From Biformimicrobium ophioploci (GTDB taxonomy: Bacteria > Pseudomonadota > Gammaproteobacteria > Pseudomonadales > Cellvibrionaceae): a DNA stretch of 64,000 nt. Below the pieces are notes generated by a model. That model was given only the letters and a program-made list of their open reading frames with translations, ran no database searches and was not told the DNA's origin. Both the position numbers and the translations under genes were made by a program. The stretch is from NCBI RefSeq assembly GCF_030270605.1, contig NZ_BSYJ01000007.1, positions 1 through 64,000 of the forward strand, read 5' to 3'. The number at the start of each line of letters is the position of its first letter. The stretch's first letter is position 1. Positions 27,701 to 36,794 of the stretch are shown here, piece by piece.

Positions 27701-28075
27701 ATCTACCAGGCTATCTCCCCAAACAAGCCAGCTATCAACAGCAGCTGACTGCGCATTGTCCGGATCGGTGAACCGCGCTCTCCCGGCGCCATCTATACCA
27801 ACCACCAGTTTGTCCACTATTGGAAATGGATCGGAACAACTTAAAAACCGATCGTCATTCGGATTGTAGGAAGCAGGCGGCACAATGTGATTCATCGAAG
27901 AAGACGAATCAACAAACAACATCAGATTATGATCAATGGTTCCGGTAGTCACCAGCGGGACATTTGATATAGTCCCCGGGGCTGCAGACACCAGACTGCT
28001 GGCAGTTATTAGCCCTGCGGAAAATATATGAGCAACGCTTTTTAACGCGCCCTCACTGTAATTCGATAAATGCAT
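24755..28075 (-). CDS. pilY1: Pilus tip adhesin/assembly protein PilY1, cluster 2
   Basis: This is a second full-length PilY1 of 1106 residues with a signal peptide (to about SAA/P, residue 33) and a von Willebrand A domain with MIDAS start DSSSS (Asp56, Ser58, Ser60). The C-terminal propeller has the calcium loop DLDGDGDVD (25523-25549) followed by RIYAGDLFGNMWAFD. Where the cluster 1 copy has RGD, this one has RGS (26345-26353). Its DNA is less GC-rich: I count 118 G/C in 240 bases at 26401-26640 (49%), against 79 in 120 at 19681-19800 of cluster 1 (66%). AGGGA precedes the ATG. It is intact, with no stop or frameshift. Confidence 0.92.
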   Translation of the reverse strand: MHLSNYSEGALKSVAHIFSAGLITASSLVSAAPGTISNVPLVTTGTIDHNLMLFVDSSSSMNHIVPPASYNPNDDRFLSCSDPFPIVDKLVVGIDGAGRARFTDPDNAQSAAVDSWLVWGDSLVDTGSKCFIADQLYTAVLFTDFSDYQGLATTSLYDAFYTGHFLNWYFSETTGVFSAGTTQKEGTSRRIDLAKEAASSVISSLDNFRIGVSKLDSETVGATNEAGTSDRARILQGLSDVATSGSNLKVAVEGIVASGNSPIGGALESIGNYFIEGGATRTLTLNPDTSSPTPASSDEVFALEPSYSDETSRPTSANQAIQKYCQQNFLVALTDGLPTNDSGVSALIADYDNDTESEEDPAGNTSVDDVAAALFDIDLRPVLGNGEGEDVRNNIRIYVVGFTDEGSSAESLLEATAVQGGSGGLFRVPDGAQLANAIESTIGSIGDRVSTASSVAFNSTSLETGAVMYSAEFDSSDWTGKLFARSIARNGYINTTPIWEAGEKLDDRYKSSEEPTVGSYRNRVVLTSNDGKGVEFSPTGIAGSPDGRAEDDLNFDDADPLMPDGFSTQRINYLRGSTVDELPNGKGFRKRESILGDIVHSTPVYVGQPSMDWPNQAPFPVADESYGFFSGVNESRLPVVYVGANDGMLHGFSAIDGEEVIAYVPEALYSDTQFEGLHALTFPNYAHNFYVDLTPTISDVYIDKTGGVTPAWMSMLVGGYRAGGKGYFALDITSPETFGTDNPADIVLWEFTEEDDLALLGGDTSSLGFSFSRARVALMNNGEWAVIFGNGYNSTKGDAALYILYIERGVEDGTWEAGDLVKISTNEGDSGNLNGLSSPALGDLDGDGDVDRIYAGDLFGNMWAFDVSSANDSDWDLAYGNSPLFKTGGEPITSAPILARNLEAQNGPLPNILVLFGTGQYLTVEDIVDTTARGFYAVWDAGRADLDSNDLALRRLTGSPVRSVEKSDQTLVDWTTQFGWKINLTGGERVVTDPSLRRRILFFNTAIPEEDECSSGGEGWLMSVDFNTGLAPDSYPVIDGTGDGTIDESDLGFVGVRVTSGIPAKSGFIGDRQFTPTSDGSVESREIQVQFASREGRLAWRELRPD

Positions 28076-28107
28076 GCTGCACTTCCCTGTGCTGACCCGG
28101 AAAACGG

Positions 28108-28662
28108 TTACAGTCGCGTTCCATAGTGTGTAGTTATATAGCGCCTGGTACTGGTAGACAGCCCTTCCCCCATTGCCACAATGCGGAACACCTGGATAAC
28201 ACCTATGCCGGTATCCTCGCCATAACCAAGGCCGGCATTGATATCACCGGGGTTCACGTCTTCTGAGGCAGTTCCCGATATTTCAATAAAATAACGGTAC
28301 CGGTACTCCTGACCATCGACAGTTACCGTCGTCCCCTGGCTGTTAGCGGAACCCCAGGTAAGAGTATCGGTATAATCCTCCGGTCCTGAGCCCTCACTGT
28401 AGTAACCACCTGCTCCAGTCGCACTGAATCCAGTTGTCGTTACCATCTTCGATATTTCCGCTTCCGCAGCTCGGGCGCCCATTTCGGCCATCTGCAGCGC
28501 AACTGCAGCGTCACGCGCTGCGAATGTCATCTTCTCTTCGAGCAATACCGTTTTGGATGCGGACACACCAATCAGGGTCAGGATCAACAGTATGATCAGG
28601 CTAACGATCAATACCGCCCCTCTTTGCCGGCCTGGTCTTGGGCTCCCTCTAAAGCTGTTCAT
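28108..28662 (-). CDS. pilX: Minor pilin PilX, cluster 2
   Basis: This is a 184-residue PilX-type protein with RQRG/AVLIVSLIILLILTLIGVSASKTVLLEEKMTFAARD, matching the cluster 1 PilX closely at the N-terminus. The middle part diverges and is Gly/Thr/Ser-rich (TTTGFSATGAGGYYSEGSG). The C-terminus again ends VFRIVAMGEG...YGTRL. Its start overlaps the pilW stop codon by 4 nt. Confidence 0.88.
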   Translation of the reverse strand: MNSFRGSPRPGRQRGAVLIVSLIILLILTLIGVSASKTVLLEEKMTFAARDAAVALQMAEMGARAAEAEISKMVTTTGFSATGAGGYYSEGSGPEDYTDTLTWGSANSQGTTVTVDGQEYRYRYFIEISGTASEDVNPGDINAGLGYGEDTGIGVIQVFRIVAMGEGLSTSTRRYITTHYGTRL

Positions 28663-29729
28663 AGCTGCCCCCGATTACGGATTTTGCTCACGACCGTATA
28701 GGTCTTGTGCAGCATGCCATCTGTGTAGCTCTTTGGGTTTTCGTCAAGGTCCAGAAAGTCAAATGTTCCAACATTTACCCGGCCTGCGCTGTTCACGGTA
28801 AACTGGGCCCGGATCGCTATTGCTTGCTGCATGTTAGCTTCATAGCCGGGGGTACTTGGATCCGGTGCTGGCAGCCAGGTATCGACCGCTTTATTGCCAG
28901 TGGTATCCCTGCCGTACAGCAACTGCATATCATCGACATTGGGGACCAACTCCAGGATCTGCCCATTCTCGCTTAAGTAGAGGCTGTTACCCTCACCAAT
29001 CGTGCTGGCTGATATAAAAAATGTCCGGGTCACCGGGCGCAGTATCTCCGCATCAATACCATAGAATTTCTGGAATTCTTTGGTTTCGTTATCGACACAA
29101 CCTTCACAGTTATTGTTGCCAACGTGGTGCTGAATCGTTTTTTTGCCGGAATTGCCCGGACCGCCCTGCTGCACACCGGTTATGGAAAACAACTCACCGG
29201 AATCGCAGTCACTCAAAAGCACGATATCGCCCTGTTCCAGCTCGCAGTTGGGAGCCACGTGAAAAGCCGCGGCCTTCAACGCAGTGTGCTTTCCGCTTCC
29301 GGTACAGAACCCACTTGTCCCTCGCAAGGTCAGGATGTCCGTGCCATCGACGACCGGGTATGCCCCCACCTGCTCCCCTGTCACGTTATCCAGACCGATC
29401 ACGCCACGGTTCCTGTTACCCAGATCGAGCTCACCATCCCAGTCCGGATCGGCGTCCTCTGATGAAACATTGGGTGGTACTTTCAAATGATTGCGATGGC
29501 CGGGCGCACAACCCCAATAATCTGCATTACGGATTTCCAGTGCCATAAAGTCGGAAGCGAGCCGACCACTCTCCTGAGCCCGCGCAAAACCATACTGCAG
29601 TAGCTGGGTACGCTTGTTACCGTCGAATATCTGTATCACCCCCAGAAGTAGCAGCGACGCAAGCAAGATGCCCACCATCAGCTCCACCAGGGACATGCCT
29701 CTCGCATGCCTAAGCAGACTTGTATTCAC
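28659..29729 (-). CDS. pilW: Minor pilin PilW, cluster 2
   Basis: This is a 356-residue PilW with the processing region ARG/MSLVELMVGILLASLLLLGVIQIFDGN and the family motif AQESGRLASDFMALEIRNADYWGCAP. It carries extra Cys residues (NNCEGCVDNE) absent from the cluster 1 copy. It overlaps pilV and pilX by 4 nt on each side, so the cluster is tightly coupled. Confidence 0.9.
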   Translation of the reverse strand: MNTSLLRHARGMSLVELMVGILLASLLLLGVIQIFDGNKRTQLLQYGFARAQESGRLASDFMALEIRNADYWGCAPGHRNHLKVPPNVSSEDADPDWDGELDLGNRNRGVIGLDNVTGEQVGAYPVVDGTDILTLRGTSGFCTGSGKHTALKAAAFHVAPNCELEQGDIVLLSDCDSGELFSITGVQQGGPGNSGKKTIQHHVGNNNCEGCVDNETKEFQKFYGIDAEILRPVTRTFFISASTIGEGNSLYLSENGQILELVPNVDDMQLLYGRDTTGNKAVDTWLPAPDPSTPGYEANMQQAIAIRAQFTVNSAGRVNVGTFDFLDLDENPKSYTDGMLHKTYTVVSKIRNRGQL

Positions 29730-30214
29730 AGCTCCACCTCCAGAAAGAAACAGCCTGTGTTTTGGCAGTCATCATTTGCCCTGGCCGCTCGTTTCTCTCC
29801 CGTATCGCCCTCCTGCCAACTGATGATCACCTGAACGGTTCGACCGTTTACACGGGAGATAGTCCCGACACCCTCCGGTAGATCCGCGGCAATCAACTCA
29901 CCCCACTCATGCAGATCGAGGTCGGCCAGCCCCATGATTGAGCAGCCGACGCTGCAGTCCAGATCTTCACCATCACCAGGAACAGATTTATCACTGTAGT
30001 GACCGGCGAAGACTCCATCAGGATTGGCCCGCATGCGCTCGGTAATGTCATAAGCGGCAAGTGCGGCGATATAACGCATATGGGTATTGCTGTTGTTACG
30101 CATACTCACCATCTGCGTCGCAGATAAGCCGAGCAGCCCAACTGCCATGACAAAGATCGTGATCAAAACTTCTATCAGCGTGGCGCCACGTGCGCCTTGC
30201 GGTCTTCTCATCAT
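29726..30214 (-). CDS. pilV: Minor pilin PilV, cluster 2
   Basis: This is a 162-residue PilV with GARG/ATLIEVLITIFVMAVGLLGLSATQMVSMRNNSNTHMRY and the motif AAYDITERMRANPDGVFAGHYSDKSV, parallel to the cluster 1 PilV. The C-terminus gains Cys residues (DDCQNTGCF). The start overlaps the fimU stop codon by 1 nt (TGATG). Confidence 0.88.
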   Translation of the reverse strand: MMRRPQGARGATLIEVLITIFVMAVGLLGLSATQMVSMRNNSNTHMRYIAALAAYDITERMRANPDGVFAGHYSDKSVPGDGEDLDCSVGCSIMGLADLDLHEWGELIAADLPEGVGTISRVNGRTVQVIISWQEGDTGEKRAARANDDCQNTGCFFLEVEL

Positions 30215-30744
30215 CAGCTCGCTGAGCCTCCGCAGATAATTTGGCTGGAGCCGATCACGCCAGATGCGAGCACCGTGATCTGCCTACCGCGCTCACCATC
30301 GCGATCATCACAAAGCTGCAAAACTAAACTGGTGCCGAGACTGGTCTGGCCGCTGCCGCGAAAGGAAAAATTTGGAGATGCCGAACCGCCAGCGACAACA
30401 ATGAATGGCGCCACTGCAGGAATATGCACTTCCCGCAGGTCCTGTTCCGCACCGTTTTTCGCCCCATCACCGTCATCGTCTGCCCAGACAACGATACCCC
30501 GTGCAATCCCTGCCGGATCCGGACGCACACCAACCGCAGAACCGGTTCTGACGGCTTCCGCACGGGCGAACTGCAGGGTACCAATCAGGTCATTGCTGCT
30601 CGCGGTGATACGGTTGTTCTTCACCAGGTTGGTGAAAGAGGGCACGCCGATGGTCAGCAGGATCGCAATGACCGTAACCGTGACCATCAGCTCGATAAGG
30701 GTGAAGCCCGCCGCCTGCGGCAGCTGCCTGAATTTGCGATACAC
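30214..30744 (-). CDS. fimU: Minor pilin FimU (GspH/FimT family), cluster 2
   Basis: This is the first gene of cluster 2. Its 176 residues equal the length of the cluster 1 FimU. It has AAG/FTLIELMVTVTVIAILLTIGVPSF and NNRITASSNDLIGTLQFARAEAVR. The C-terminus LCDDRDGERGRQITVLASGVIGS aligns with its paralogue. It starts with GTG at 30744, with AAGG 8 nt upstream. The 170 bp upstream contain the ispH terminator but no promoter I could call with confidence. Confidence 0.86.
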   Translation of the reverse strand: MYRKFRQLPQAAGFTLIELMVTVTVIAILLTIGVPSFTNLVKNNRITASSNDLIGTLQFARAEAVRTGSAVGVRPDPAGIARGIVVWADDDGDGAKNGAEQDLREVHIPAVAPFIVVAGGSASPNFSFRGSGQTSLGTSLVLQLCDDRDGERGRQITVLASGVIGSSQIICGGSAS

Positions 30745-30844
30745 GCGCCATGCCTTTATTCATTATTCCGGCATGAAGCTATAGCAGCCCGACAAGGCCG
30801 TGGGGAACGGGTTGTGATGTGCAATGACAACGGGGGATGAGCGT

Positions 30845-30884
30845 AAAAAAAACCGGGACAAGCGGTAGCCGGCCCCGGTTTTTC
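30845..30884 (-). terminator. Terminator of the ileS-lspA-fkpB-ispH run
   Basis: On the minus strand AAAAACCGGG and CCCGGTTTTTTTT form a stem with a 16-nt loop containing further G/C pairing. It lies about 30 bp after the ispH stop codon and separates ispH from minor pilin cluster 2. Confidence 0.85.
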
Positions 30885-30914
30885 TGATCGACTGCCTGGA
30901 TTTTCTGGCGCGCT

Positions 30915-31847
30915 TTAACGCAGCTCTTTAGGCAGGGAGAAACTGATATTTTCCTCGCGTCCCGCAAGCTCCTGTGGCAACTCCGCGCCCAGCTCGCGCA
31001 GGCGATCGATGACACCCTGCACCAGCACTTCCGGCGCGGAAGCGCCGGCGGTAATGCCGATGGCATTCTTGCCGCGCAACCATTCCTCACGGATATCGCT
31101 GGCGCCATCGATCAGCTTGGCTTCGGAGCCGCAGCGTTCCGCCAGCTCGCGCAGGCGATTGGAGTTGGAACTGTTGGGGCTACCCACCACCAGCACCAGC
31201 TGCGCTTCCAGCGCCAGCTGCTTGACCGCATCCTGGCGGTTCTGGGTGGCGTAGCAGATATCATCCTTGCGCGGTCCGCGGATCTCCGGGAACCGCGCGC
31301 GCAGGGCCTCGATGATTCTTGCAGTATCATCCATGGACAGCGTGGTCTGGGTCACATACGCCAGGTTGCCCGGGTTACGTACCTCGAGCCTTGCCACGTC
31401 CGCTTCATCTTCGACCAGGTAAATGGCGCCGCCCTTGCTGGCATCGAACTGGCCCATGGTGCCTTCTACTTCCGGGTGGCCCTCGTGGCCGATCAGGATG
31501 CACTCACAGCCTTCCACACTGTACTTGGCCACTTCCATATGTACCTTGGTGACCAGCGGGCAAGTGGCATCAAATACCTTGAGCTGACGGGCTCGCGCCT
31601 CTTCCTGTACGGCCTTGGAAACGCCGTGCGCACTGAAGATCACGATCACGTCGTCGGGTACCTGCGACAGCTCGTCTACAAATACCGCGCCGCGCTCGCG
31701 CAGGCCGTCCACTACAAACTTGTTGTGCACCACTTCGTGGCGGACGTACACAGGTGCGCCGAACACGTCGAGGGCACGGTTGACGATATCGATTGCGCGG
31801 TCAACACCAGCGCAGAAGCCACGGGGATTGGCGAGACGAATTTCCAT
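30915..31847 (-). CDS. ispH: 4-hydroxy-3-methylbut-2-enyl diphosphate reductase
   Basis: This is the last enzyme of the MEP isoprenoid pathway, making IPP and DMAPP. The 310-residue protein has the three Cys that hold the iron-sulfur cluster: Cys12 (PRGFCAGV), Cys96 (DATCPLV) and Cys198 (ICYATQNRQ). The proton-donor motif [13 protein letters not shown] and the [10 protein letters not shown] substrate loop are also complete. It ends the conserved ileS-lspA-fkpB-ispH order; fkpB lies 43 bp upstream. Confidence 0.96.
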   Translation of the reverse strand: MEIRLANPRGFCAGVDRAIDIVNRALDVFGAPVYVRHEVVHNKFVVDGLRERGAVFVDELSQVPDDVIVIFSAHGVSKAVQEEARARQLKVFDATCPLVTKVHMEVAKYSVEGCECILIGHEGHPEVEGTMGQFDASKGGAIYLVEDEADVARLEVRNPGNLAYVTQTTLSMDDTARIIEALRARFPEIRGPRKDDICYATQNRQDAVKQLALEAQLVLVVGSPNSSNSNRLRELAERCGSEAKLIDGASDIREEWLRGKNAIGITAGASAPEVLVQGVIDRLRELGAELPQELAGREENISFSLPKELR

Positions 31848-31890
31848 AACCAGATTTTCCGAATGAGGTATTCCGAACTACGTGATCCGA

Positions 31891-32343
31891 TCAGTTAACC
31901 GGGGAGACGTCCAGGATCTGTACCTGGAATACCAGGTCGCGGCCTGCGAGCGGGTGGTTGAAATCCACCGTCACCTCGTCGTCGCCAACTTCCTGGACCA
32001 CGCCAGGCAGCTCGCCATTGCCTGCATCAAATGAAACCACGAGGCCCGGCTCCAGCTGGATATCGACGGCAAAGTGGTCCCGGCGCACCTGCTGGATATT
32101 GCTCGGGTTGTGCTGGCCAAAACCGTGCTCCGGCAGGATCGTGAGTTCTTTCTCTGTACCGGCACCCAGGCCAAATAACGCCTGCTCGAATCCCGGCAGC
32201 AGGTTGCCGTCGCCTACATTGAAGACGGCTGGCTGGCCGGAGAATGTGGAATCGATCTCGGTGCCGTCTTCCAGCTTCAGGGCGAAGTGCAGGGTCACCC
32301 GCGTGTTTTCGCCAATAACAAGTTCACTGACTGGTGTGCTCAT
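31891..32343 (-). CDS. fkpB: FKBP-type peptidyl-prolyl isomerase FkpB/SlpA
   Basis: This is a 150-residue cytoplasmic prolyl isomerase with chaperone activity. The FKBP motif VTLHFALKLEDGTEIDSTF and the flap insertion (EHGFGQHNPSNIQQVRRDHF) place it in the SlyD/SlpA subgroup. It lacks the His-rich metal-binding tail of SlyD. The start codon overlaps the lspA stop codon (ATGA), so the two are translationally coupled. This neighbourhood is conserved in Pseudomonas and enterics. Confidence 0.93.
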   Translation of the reverse strand: MSTPVSELVIGENTRVTLHFALKLEDGTEIDSTFSGQPAVFNVGDGNLLPGFEQALFGLGAGTEKELTILPEHGFGQHNPSNIQQVRRDHFAVDIQLEPGLVVSFDAGNGELPGVVQEVGDDEVTVDFNHPLAGRDLVFQVQILDVSPVN

Positions 32344-32870
32344 ACCGCTGCACTGCCCTCTTTCTTGTCCTTGTCCGCCATAAACAACAGGTCGATGACC
32401 AGCATGGCGGCACCTATGGAAATGGCGATATCCGCCACATTGAAAACCGGGAAACTGAAGTTCCAGGCCTGGTAATACACATGAATAAAATCGCGCACGT
32501 AACCAAACACCACGCGATCATAGAGATTGCCAACCGCGCCACTCAGGATCAGAGCCAGCGCCAGCGGCTCCCAGCGCAGCTTCGCATCCAGCTTCCAGAT
32601 CCAGCGAATCACAAACACGCTGAAGCCCAGCGCAATGGCCCCGAACAGCCAGCGTTGCCAGCCGCCGGCATTGGCCAGGAAGCTGAACGCCGCACCGCGG
32701 TTCTCCGCATAGGTAAAACGCAATACATCCGGAATTACCTGCATGGCGGGGCCAAACTCGAACAGGCCCTTGGACCAGGTCTTGGTGACCAGGTCCAGCC
32801 ATACCAGCAGTGCCGCCAGCAGGTACCAGCGCCACGGATGGGCAAACAGTCTGAAGCGGGTATCAGGCAT
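32340..32870 (-). CDS. lspA: Lipoprotein signal peptidase (signal peptidase II)
   Basis: This inner-membrane aspartyl protease removes the signal peptide of lipidated prolipoproteins. The 176-residue protein has four membrane segments and both catalytic Asp motifs, [16 protein letters not shown] and FNVADIAI. I start it at the ATG at 32870, which overlaps ileS by 8 nt and is preceded by GGGGAAGAG inside ileS. An upstream in-frame extension lies entirely within ileS and has no signal- or membrane-like sequence. Confidence 0.95.
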   Translation of the reverse strand: MPDTRFRLFAHPWRWYLLAALLVWLDLVTKTWSKGLFEFGPAMQVIPDVLRFTYAENRGAAFSFLANAGGWQRWLFGAIALGFSVFVIRWIWKLDAKLRWEPLALALILSGAVGNLYDRVVFGYVRDFIHVYYQAWNFSFPVFNVADIAISIGAAMLVIDLLFMADKDKKEGSAAV

Positions 32871-35673
32871 AGCTACGCTCTTCCCCTGCACCCGCCACGT
32901 TCTCCACGCAGCGGCCACAGAGTTCAGGGTGTTCACTGTTGCTGCCCACGTCCTCGCGGAAGTGCCAGCAACGTCCACATTTGCTGTGCGGCACTTTCTG
33001 CACGGCCACCTTGAGCCCGGCCACGTCCGTGTCATGTGCACCGGCCGCATCTTCCAGCGGCTGCACATTGGTGGAAGAACAGATCAGCACGAAACGCAGC
33101 TCATCTTCCAGGGCCTCGAGCTTGGTACGTAGTGCTTCGTCTGCATACAGCACTACGCTCGCTTCCAGGGAAGCACCGAGTGCACCGGCGTTACGCTGCT
33201 CCTCGATCACCTTGTTGACCGCAGTCTTGACCTGGGAAATCTGTTCCCAGTAGTACTGGTCCTTGCCGAAGTCTTGCGGCAATTTCTGCAGCGGATACCA
33301 CTCCTGGGCAAACACCGAGTCTTCCGCATTGTTGCCCGGGATAAACGGCCACAGCTCGTCCGCGGTAAAGCTCAGAATCGGCGCGATCCAGCGCGTGAAC
33401 GCCTGCACGATATGGTACAGCGCGGTCTGTGCAGAGCGGCGCGCAACACTGTCGGACTTGGTGGTGTACTGGCGATCCTTGATGATATCCAGGTAGAAGC
33501 CACCCATTTCCACCACGCAGAAGTTGTGCAGCTTTTGGTAGATCTGGTGGAACTGGTAATTGTCGTAAGCGCGGGTGATCTCTTCCTGCAGGCGCGCCGC
33601 AGCGTCCACCGCCCAGCGGTCCAGGGCCAGCATTTCTTCCGCCGGCAGCAGGTCCTGCTGCGGCTCGAAACCAGCGAGGTTACTCAGGAAGAAGCGCGCA
33701 GTGTTACGGATACGGCGATAAGAGTCCGCCGTACGCTTGAAGATCTCGTCGGAAACCGCCATCTCGCCGCTGAAATCGGTGGCCGCCACCCACAGGCGCA
33801 GTACGTCCGCGCCCAGCTTGTTGGCCACATCCTGCGGTGCGATGGTATTGCCGATGGACTTGGACATCTTGCGACCGTCCTTGTCCACGGTAAAGCCGTG
33901 GGTCAGCACCTGCCTGTAAGGCGCCACGCCATTGATGGCGATGGACGTCTTCAGCGAGGACTGGAACCAGCCGCGATGCTGGTCAGAACCTTCCAGGTAA
34001 AGGTCCGCCGGGAACTGCAGGTGCTCGCGACGCTTGATCACCGCGTGATGGGTCACACCGGAATCGAACCACACATCGAGGGTATCCGTTACCTTGCTGT
34101 ACTGCGCCGCTTCGTCGCCCAGCAGTTCCGCCGGGTCCAGGTCGAACCAGGCATCCATACCCGCTTTTTCCACACGCTGCGCGACTTCTTCCATCAGGCG
34201 CGCGGTCTCCGGGTGGATCTCCTGGGTTTCCTTGTGGACAAATAGCGCAATGGGCACACCCCAGGTGCGCTGGCGGGAGATACACCAGTCCGGGCTGGCG
34301 CCGAGCATGCTGTCGATACGCGCCTTGCCCCAGGACGGGATCCACTGTACTTCGTCCGCGGCTTTTTCTGCGGATTTCAGCAGGCCGTTCTGGTCCATGC
34401 TGACAAACCACTGTGGCGTTGCACGGTAGATCAGCGGGGTCTTGGTACGCCAGCAGTGCGGATAGCTGTGCACCAGTTTTTCGCGGTGCAGCAGGTTGCC
34501 GTTGGCTTCCAGGGTTTCAATGATGCTTTCGTCGACCTTGTACACGTGCTGGCCGGCAAACAGCTCGACCGCATCGCGGTAGACACCATTGTCGTCGACG
34601 TAATTCAGGGTGCCAATACCGTACTTGTTGCCCACCTCGAAATCCTCGAGGCCGTGGTCCGGTGCTGTATGTACACAGCCGGTACCGGCGTCGGTGGTGA
34701 CGTGGTCGCCAAGGATCAGCGGCAGCTCGTGGCCGTAGAAAGGATGCCTGACCTTCAGGTGCTCCAGTGCGCTGCCCTGGATACGGCCCACGATTTCAAA
34801 CTGCTCGATACCCGCACGTGCCATCACGGCCTCGTGCAGTGCTTCTACCACCAGCAGGCGTTCGTCACCGGCCTGCACAACCACGTACTCGAGGTCGGCA
34901 TTGAGGGAGACCGCCTGGCTGGAAGGCAGGGTCCACGGGGTGGTAGTCCAGATCACCACGGACAGCTTACCGCTGCCGGCGTGGCCCGCGGCCGCATCGG
35001 TGATAGCGACTTCGGTTTCCTCGGTGACCGGGTACTTCACGTCGATGGATGCGGACGTCTTGTCCTGGTATTCCACTTCCGCCTCGGCCAGGGCCGAGCC
35101 GCCCACCACACTCCAGTACACCGGCTTGAAGCCACGCGCCAGGTGGCCGTTCTCGACGATGGCGGCCAGCGCGCGGATGATGTCCGCCTCGAAGTCGAAG
35201 TCCATGGTCAGGTAGGGGTTATTCCACTCACCCAGCACGCCCAGGCGAATAAAATCTTTCTTCTGTCCTTCCACCTGCTTGGCGGCATAGTCGCGACACT
35301 TCTGGCGGAAAGTCTTTACATCCACCTTGGTGCCGGCCTTGCCGATTTTCTTCTCGACGCGGTGCTCGATCGGCAGGCCGTGGCAATCCCAGCCCGGAAC
35401 ATAAGGCGCGTCGAAACCGTCCAGGGTCCTGGACTTGATGACGATATCTTTCAGGATCTTGTTGACGGCGTGGCCGATGTGAATATCACCATTGGCGTAG
35501 GGCGGGCCATCGTGCAGGATGAACTTGTCACGTCCGGCGCGGGCCTCGCGAATTTTCTCGTACACCTTTTTTTCCTGCCACTGCTTGAGCATCTGAGGCT
35601 CGCGCTGGGCAAGGTTGGCCTTCATCGGAAATGCCGTTTTCGGCAGGTTCAGTGTCGCCTTGTAATCAACCAC
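32863..35673 (-). CDS. ileS: Isoleucyl-tRNA synthetase
   Basis: This 936-residue class I synthetase charges tRNA-Ile. It shows the HIGH motif in [17 protein letters not shown], the KMSKS motif in [11 protein letters not shown], and a CP1 editing domain with the [12 protein letters not shown] region. The C-terminal zinc-binding Cys pairs are CGRCWHF and CGRCVENV. It starts with GTG at 35673 with AGAGAAG upstream. It is between ribF and lspA in the canonical order. Confidence 0.97.
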   Translation of the reverse strand: MVDYKATLNLPKTAFPMKANLAQREPQMLKQWQEKKVYEKIREARAGRDKFILHDGPPYANGDIHIGHAVNKILKDIVIKSRTLDGFDAPYVPGWDCHGLPIEHRVEKKIGKAGTKVDVKTFRQKCRDYAAKQVEGQKKDFIRLGVLGEWNNPYLTMDFDFEADIIRALAAIVENGHLARGFKPVYWSVVGGSALAEAEVEYQDKTSASIDVKYPVTEETEVAITDAAAGHAGSGKLSVVIWTTTPWTLPSSQAVSLNADLEYVVVQAGDERLLVVEALHEAVMARAGIEQFEIVGRIQGSALEHLKVRHPFYGHELPLILGDHVTTDAGTGCVHTAPDHGLEDFEVGNKYGIGTLNYVDDNGVYRDAVELFAGQHVYKVDESIIETLEANGNLLHREKLVHSYPHCWRTKTPLIYRATPQWFVSMDQNGLLKSAEKAADEVQWIPSWGKARIDSMLGASPDWCISRQRTWGVPIALFVHKETQEIHPETARLMEEVAQRVEKAGMDAWFDLDPAELLGDEAAQYSKVTDTLDVWFDSGVTHHAVIKRREHLQFPADLYLEGSDQHRGWFQSSLKTSIAINGVAPYRQVLTHGFTVDKDGRKMSKSIGNTIAPQDVANKLGADVLRLWVAATDFSGEMAVSDEIFKRTADSYRRIRNTARFFLSNLAGFEPQQDLLPAEEMLALDRWAVDAAARLQEEITRAYDNYQFHQIYQKLHNFCVVEMGGFYLDIIKDRQYTTKSDSVARRSAQTALYHIVQAFTRWIAPILSFTADELWPFIPGNNAEDSVFAQEWYPLQKLPQDFGKDQYYWEQISQVKTAVNKVIEEQRNAGALGASLEASVVLYADEALRTKLEALEDELRFVLICSSTNVQPLEDAAGAHDTDVAGLKVAVQKVPHSKCGRCWHFREDVGSNSEHPELCGRCVENVAGAGEERSYA

Positions 35674-35723
35674 GTTCTTCTCTTTCGTCCAGATCCGGAA
35701 ACTGTCCGGCGCAAGTGCTGCGC

Positions 35724-36704
35724 CTAATTTTTACCTGCAAACCAGGTTCGCGCGTCACGAAAATCCTGCGCAATCTGCGCCTTGAGGATTTCCAGCGACT
35801 CAAATTTTTGCTCATCGCGGAGCTTGTGCAGGAACTCCACCTCGATTTCGCGGCCGTACAGGTCGCCATTGAAATCGAACAGGTGCACCTCCAGCAGCGG
35901 TTTGGCGCCCTCGCCCTCAACCGTGGGGCGAAAGCCCACATTGGCGACGCCATCGATCACCGCGCGCGCGTCACCCACTGCGGAAAAATCCGCCGCGCGG
36001 GACATCCGTGCGCGCACCGTATACACCCCCACAAGGGGCGAACGGTAACGGTGCAGGTGCACATTTGCAGTCGGCGCACCGAGGTTGCGACCGAGCTGCC
36101 TGCCGCGCGCCACCAGCCCGGAAATCCTATAGGGCCTGCCCAGTAACCGCCGCGCCAGGGTGAAATCGGCATCTTGCAGGGCCTGGCGGATACGGGTACT
36201 GCTTACCCGCTCGCCGTCCACCAGCAAGGTTTCCGTATCCTCCACGGAGAATCCCTGCTCTGCACCAGCGCGCTGCAACATGGCGTAATCACCACTGCGG
36301 TCACAACCGAAGCGAAAATCGTCACCCACTACCAGATGGCGCACACCGAGCCCGTCGACCAGTACCTGCTGTACGAACTGCTCGGCAGTCAGGTTGCGCA
36401 ACTGCGCGTTGAACTGCAGGCACAGCACGCGATCGACACCGGCCTCGAACAGCGCCAGCACCTTCTCCTTGAAACGCATCAGCCGTGCCGGCGCTCGTTC
36501 ACCGGAAAAATATTCATGAGGCTGGGGCTCAAAGATGATCGCTACGGACGGCAACCCGAGGGACTCGGAGCGCCGCCCGAGCTGGCGGATGATGCCCTGG
36601 TGACCGAGGTGCACGCCGTCGAATGAACCAATGGTCGCAACGCAGCCACGGTGCCGGGGGCGCAGGTTGTGCAGCCCTCGAATCAGTTCGCGCGTTCCTG
36701 TCAA
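35724..36704 (-). CDS. ribF: Bifunctional riboflavin kinase / FAD synthetase
   Basis: This enzyme phosphorylates riboflavin to FMN and adenylates FMN to FAD. The 326-residue protein has an N-terminal nucleotidyltransferase domain ([21 protein letters not shown]) and a C-terminal flavokinase domain ([35 protein letters not shown]). The start is uncertain. The longest frame uses TTG at 36704, and no ATG lies before the conserved ELIRGLHNL sequence; a CTG five codons in has AGGAA 8 nt upstream. The gene precedes ileS by 50 bp. Confidence 0.94.
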   Translation of the reverse strand: MTGTRELIRGLHNLRPRHRGCVATIGSFDGVHLGHQGIIRQLGRRSESLGLPSVAIIFEPQPHEYFSGERAPARLMRFKEKVLALFEAGVDRVLCLQFNAQLRNLTAEQFVQQVLVDGLGVRHLVVGDDFRFGCDRSGDYAMLQRAGAEQGFSVEDTETLLVDGERVSSTRIRQALQDADFTLARRLLGRPYRISGLVARGRQLGRNLGAPTANVHLHRYRSPLVGVYTVRARMSRAADFSAVGDARAVIDGVANVGFRPTVEGEGAKPLLEVHLFDFNGDLYGREIEVEFLHKLRDEQKFESLEILKAQIAQDFRDARTWFAGKN

Positions 36705-36794
36705 ACCCGGTTCTCTCGCAGTTTCTCAATAAGCGGCGCAGTATACCCCAGCCGGCCTGAACTGGACCAATTTTTAGCCGGTGGCAGGGCCCAC

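Noticed and set aside
17010-30744. One of the two minor pilin clusters being a pseudogene set
   Set aside because: All genes in both clusters are open with family start and end motifs, so no decay can be claimed.
34456-35727. Long plus-strand open frame inside ileS
   Set aside because: It is fully antisense to the catalytic core of ileS and shows low-complexity composition with no recognisable domain.
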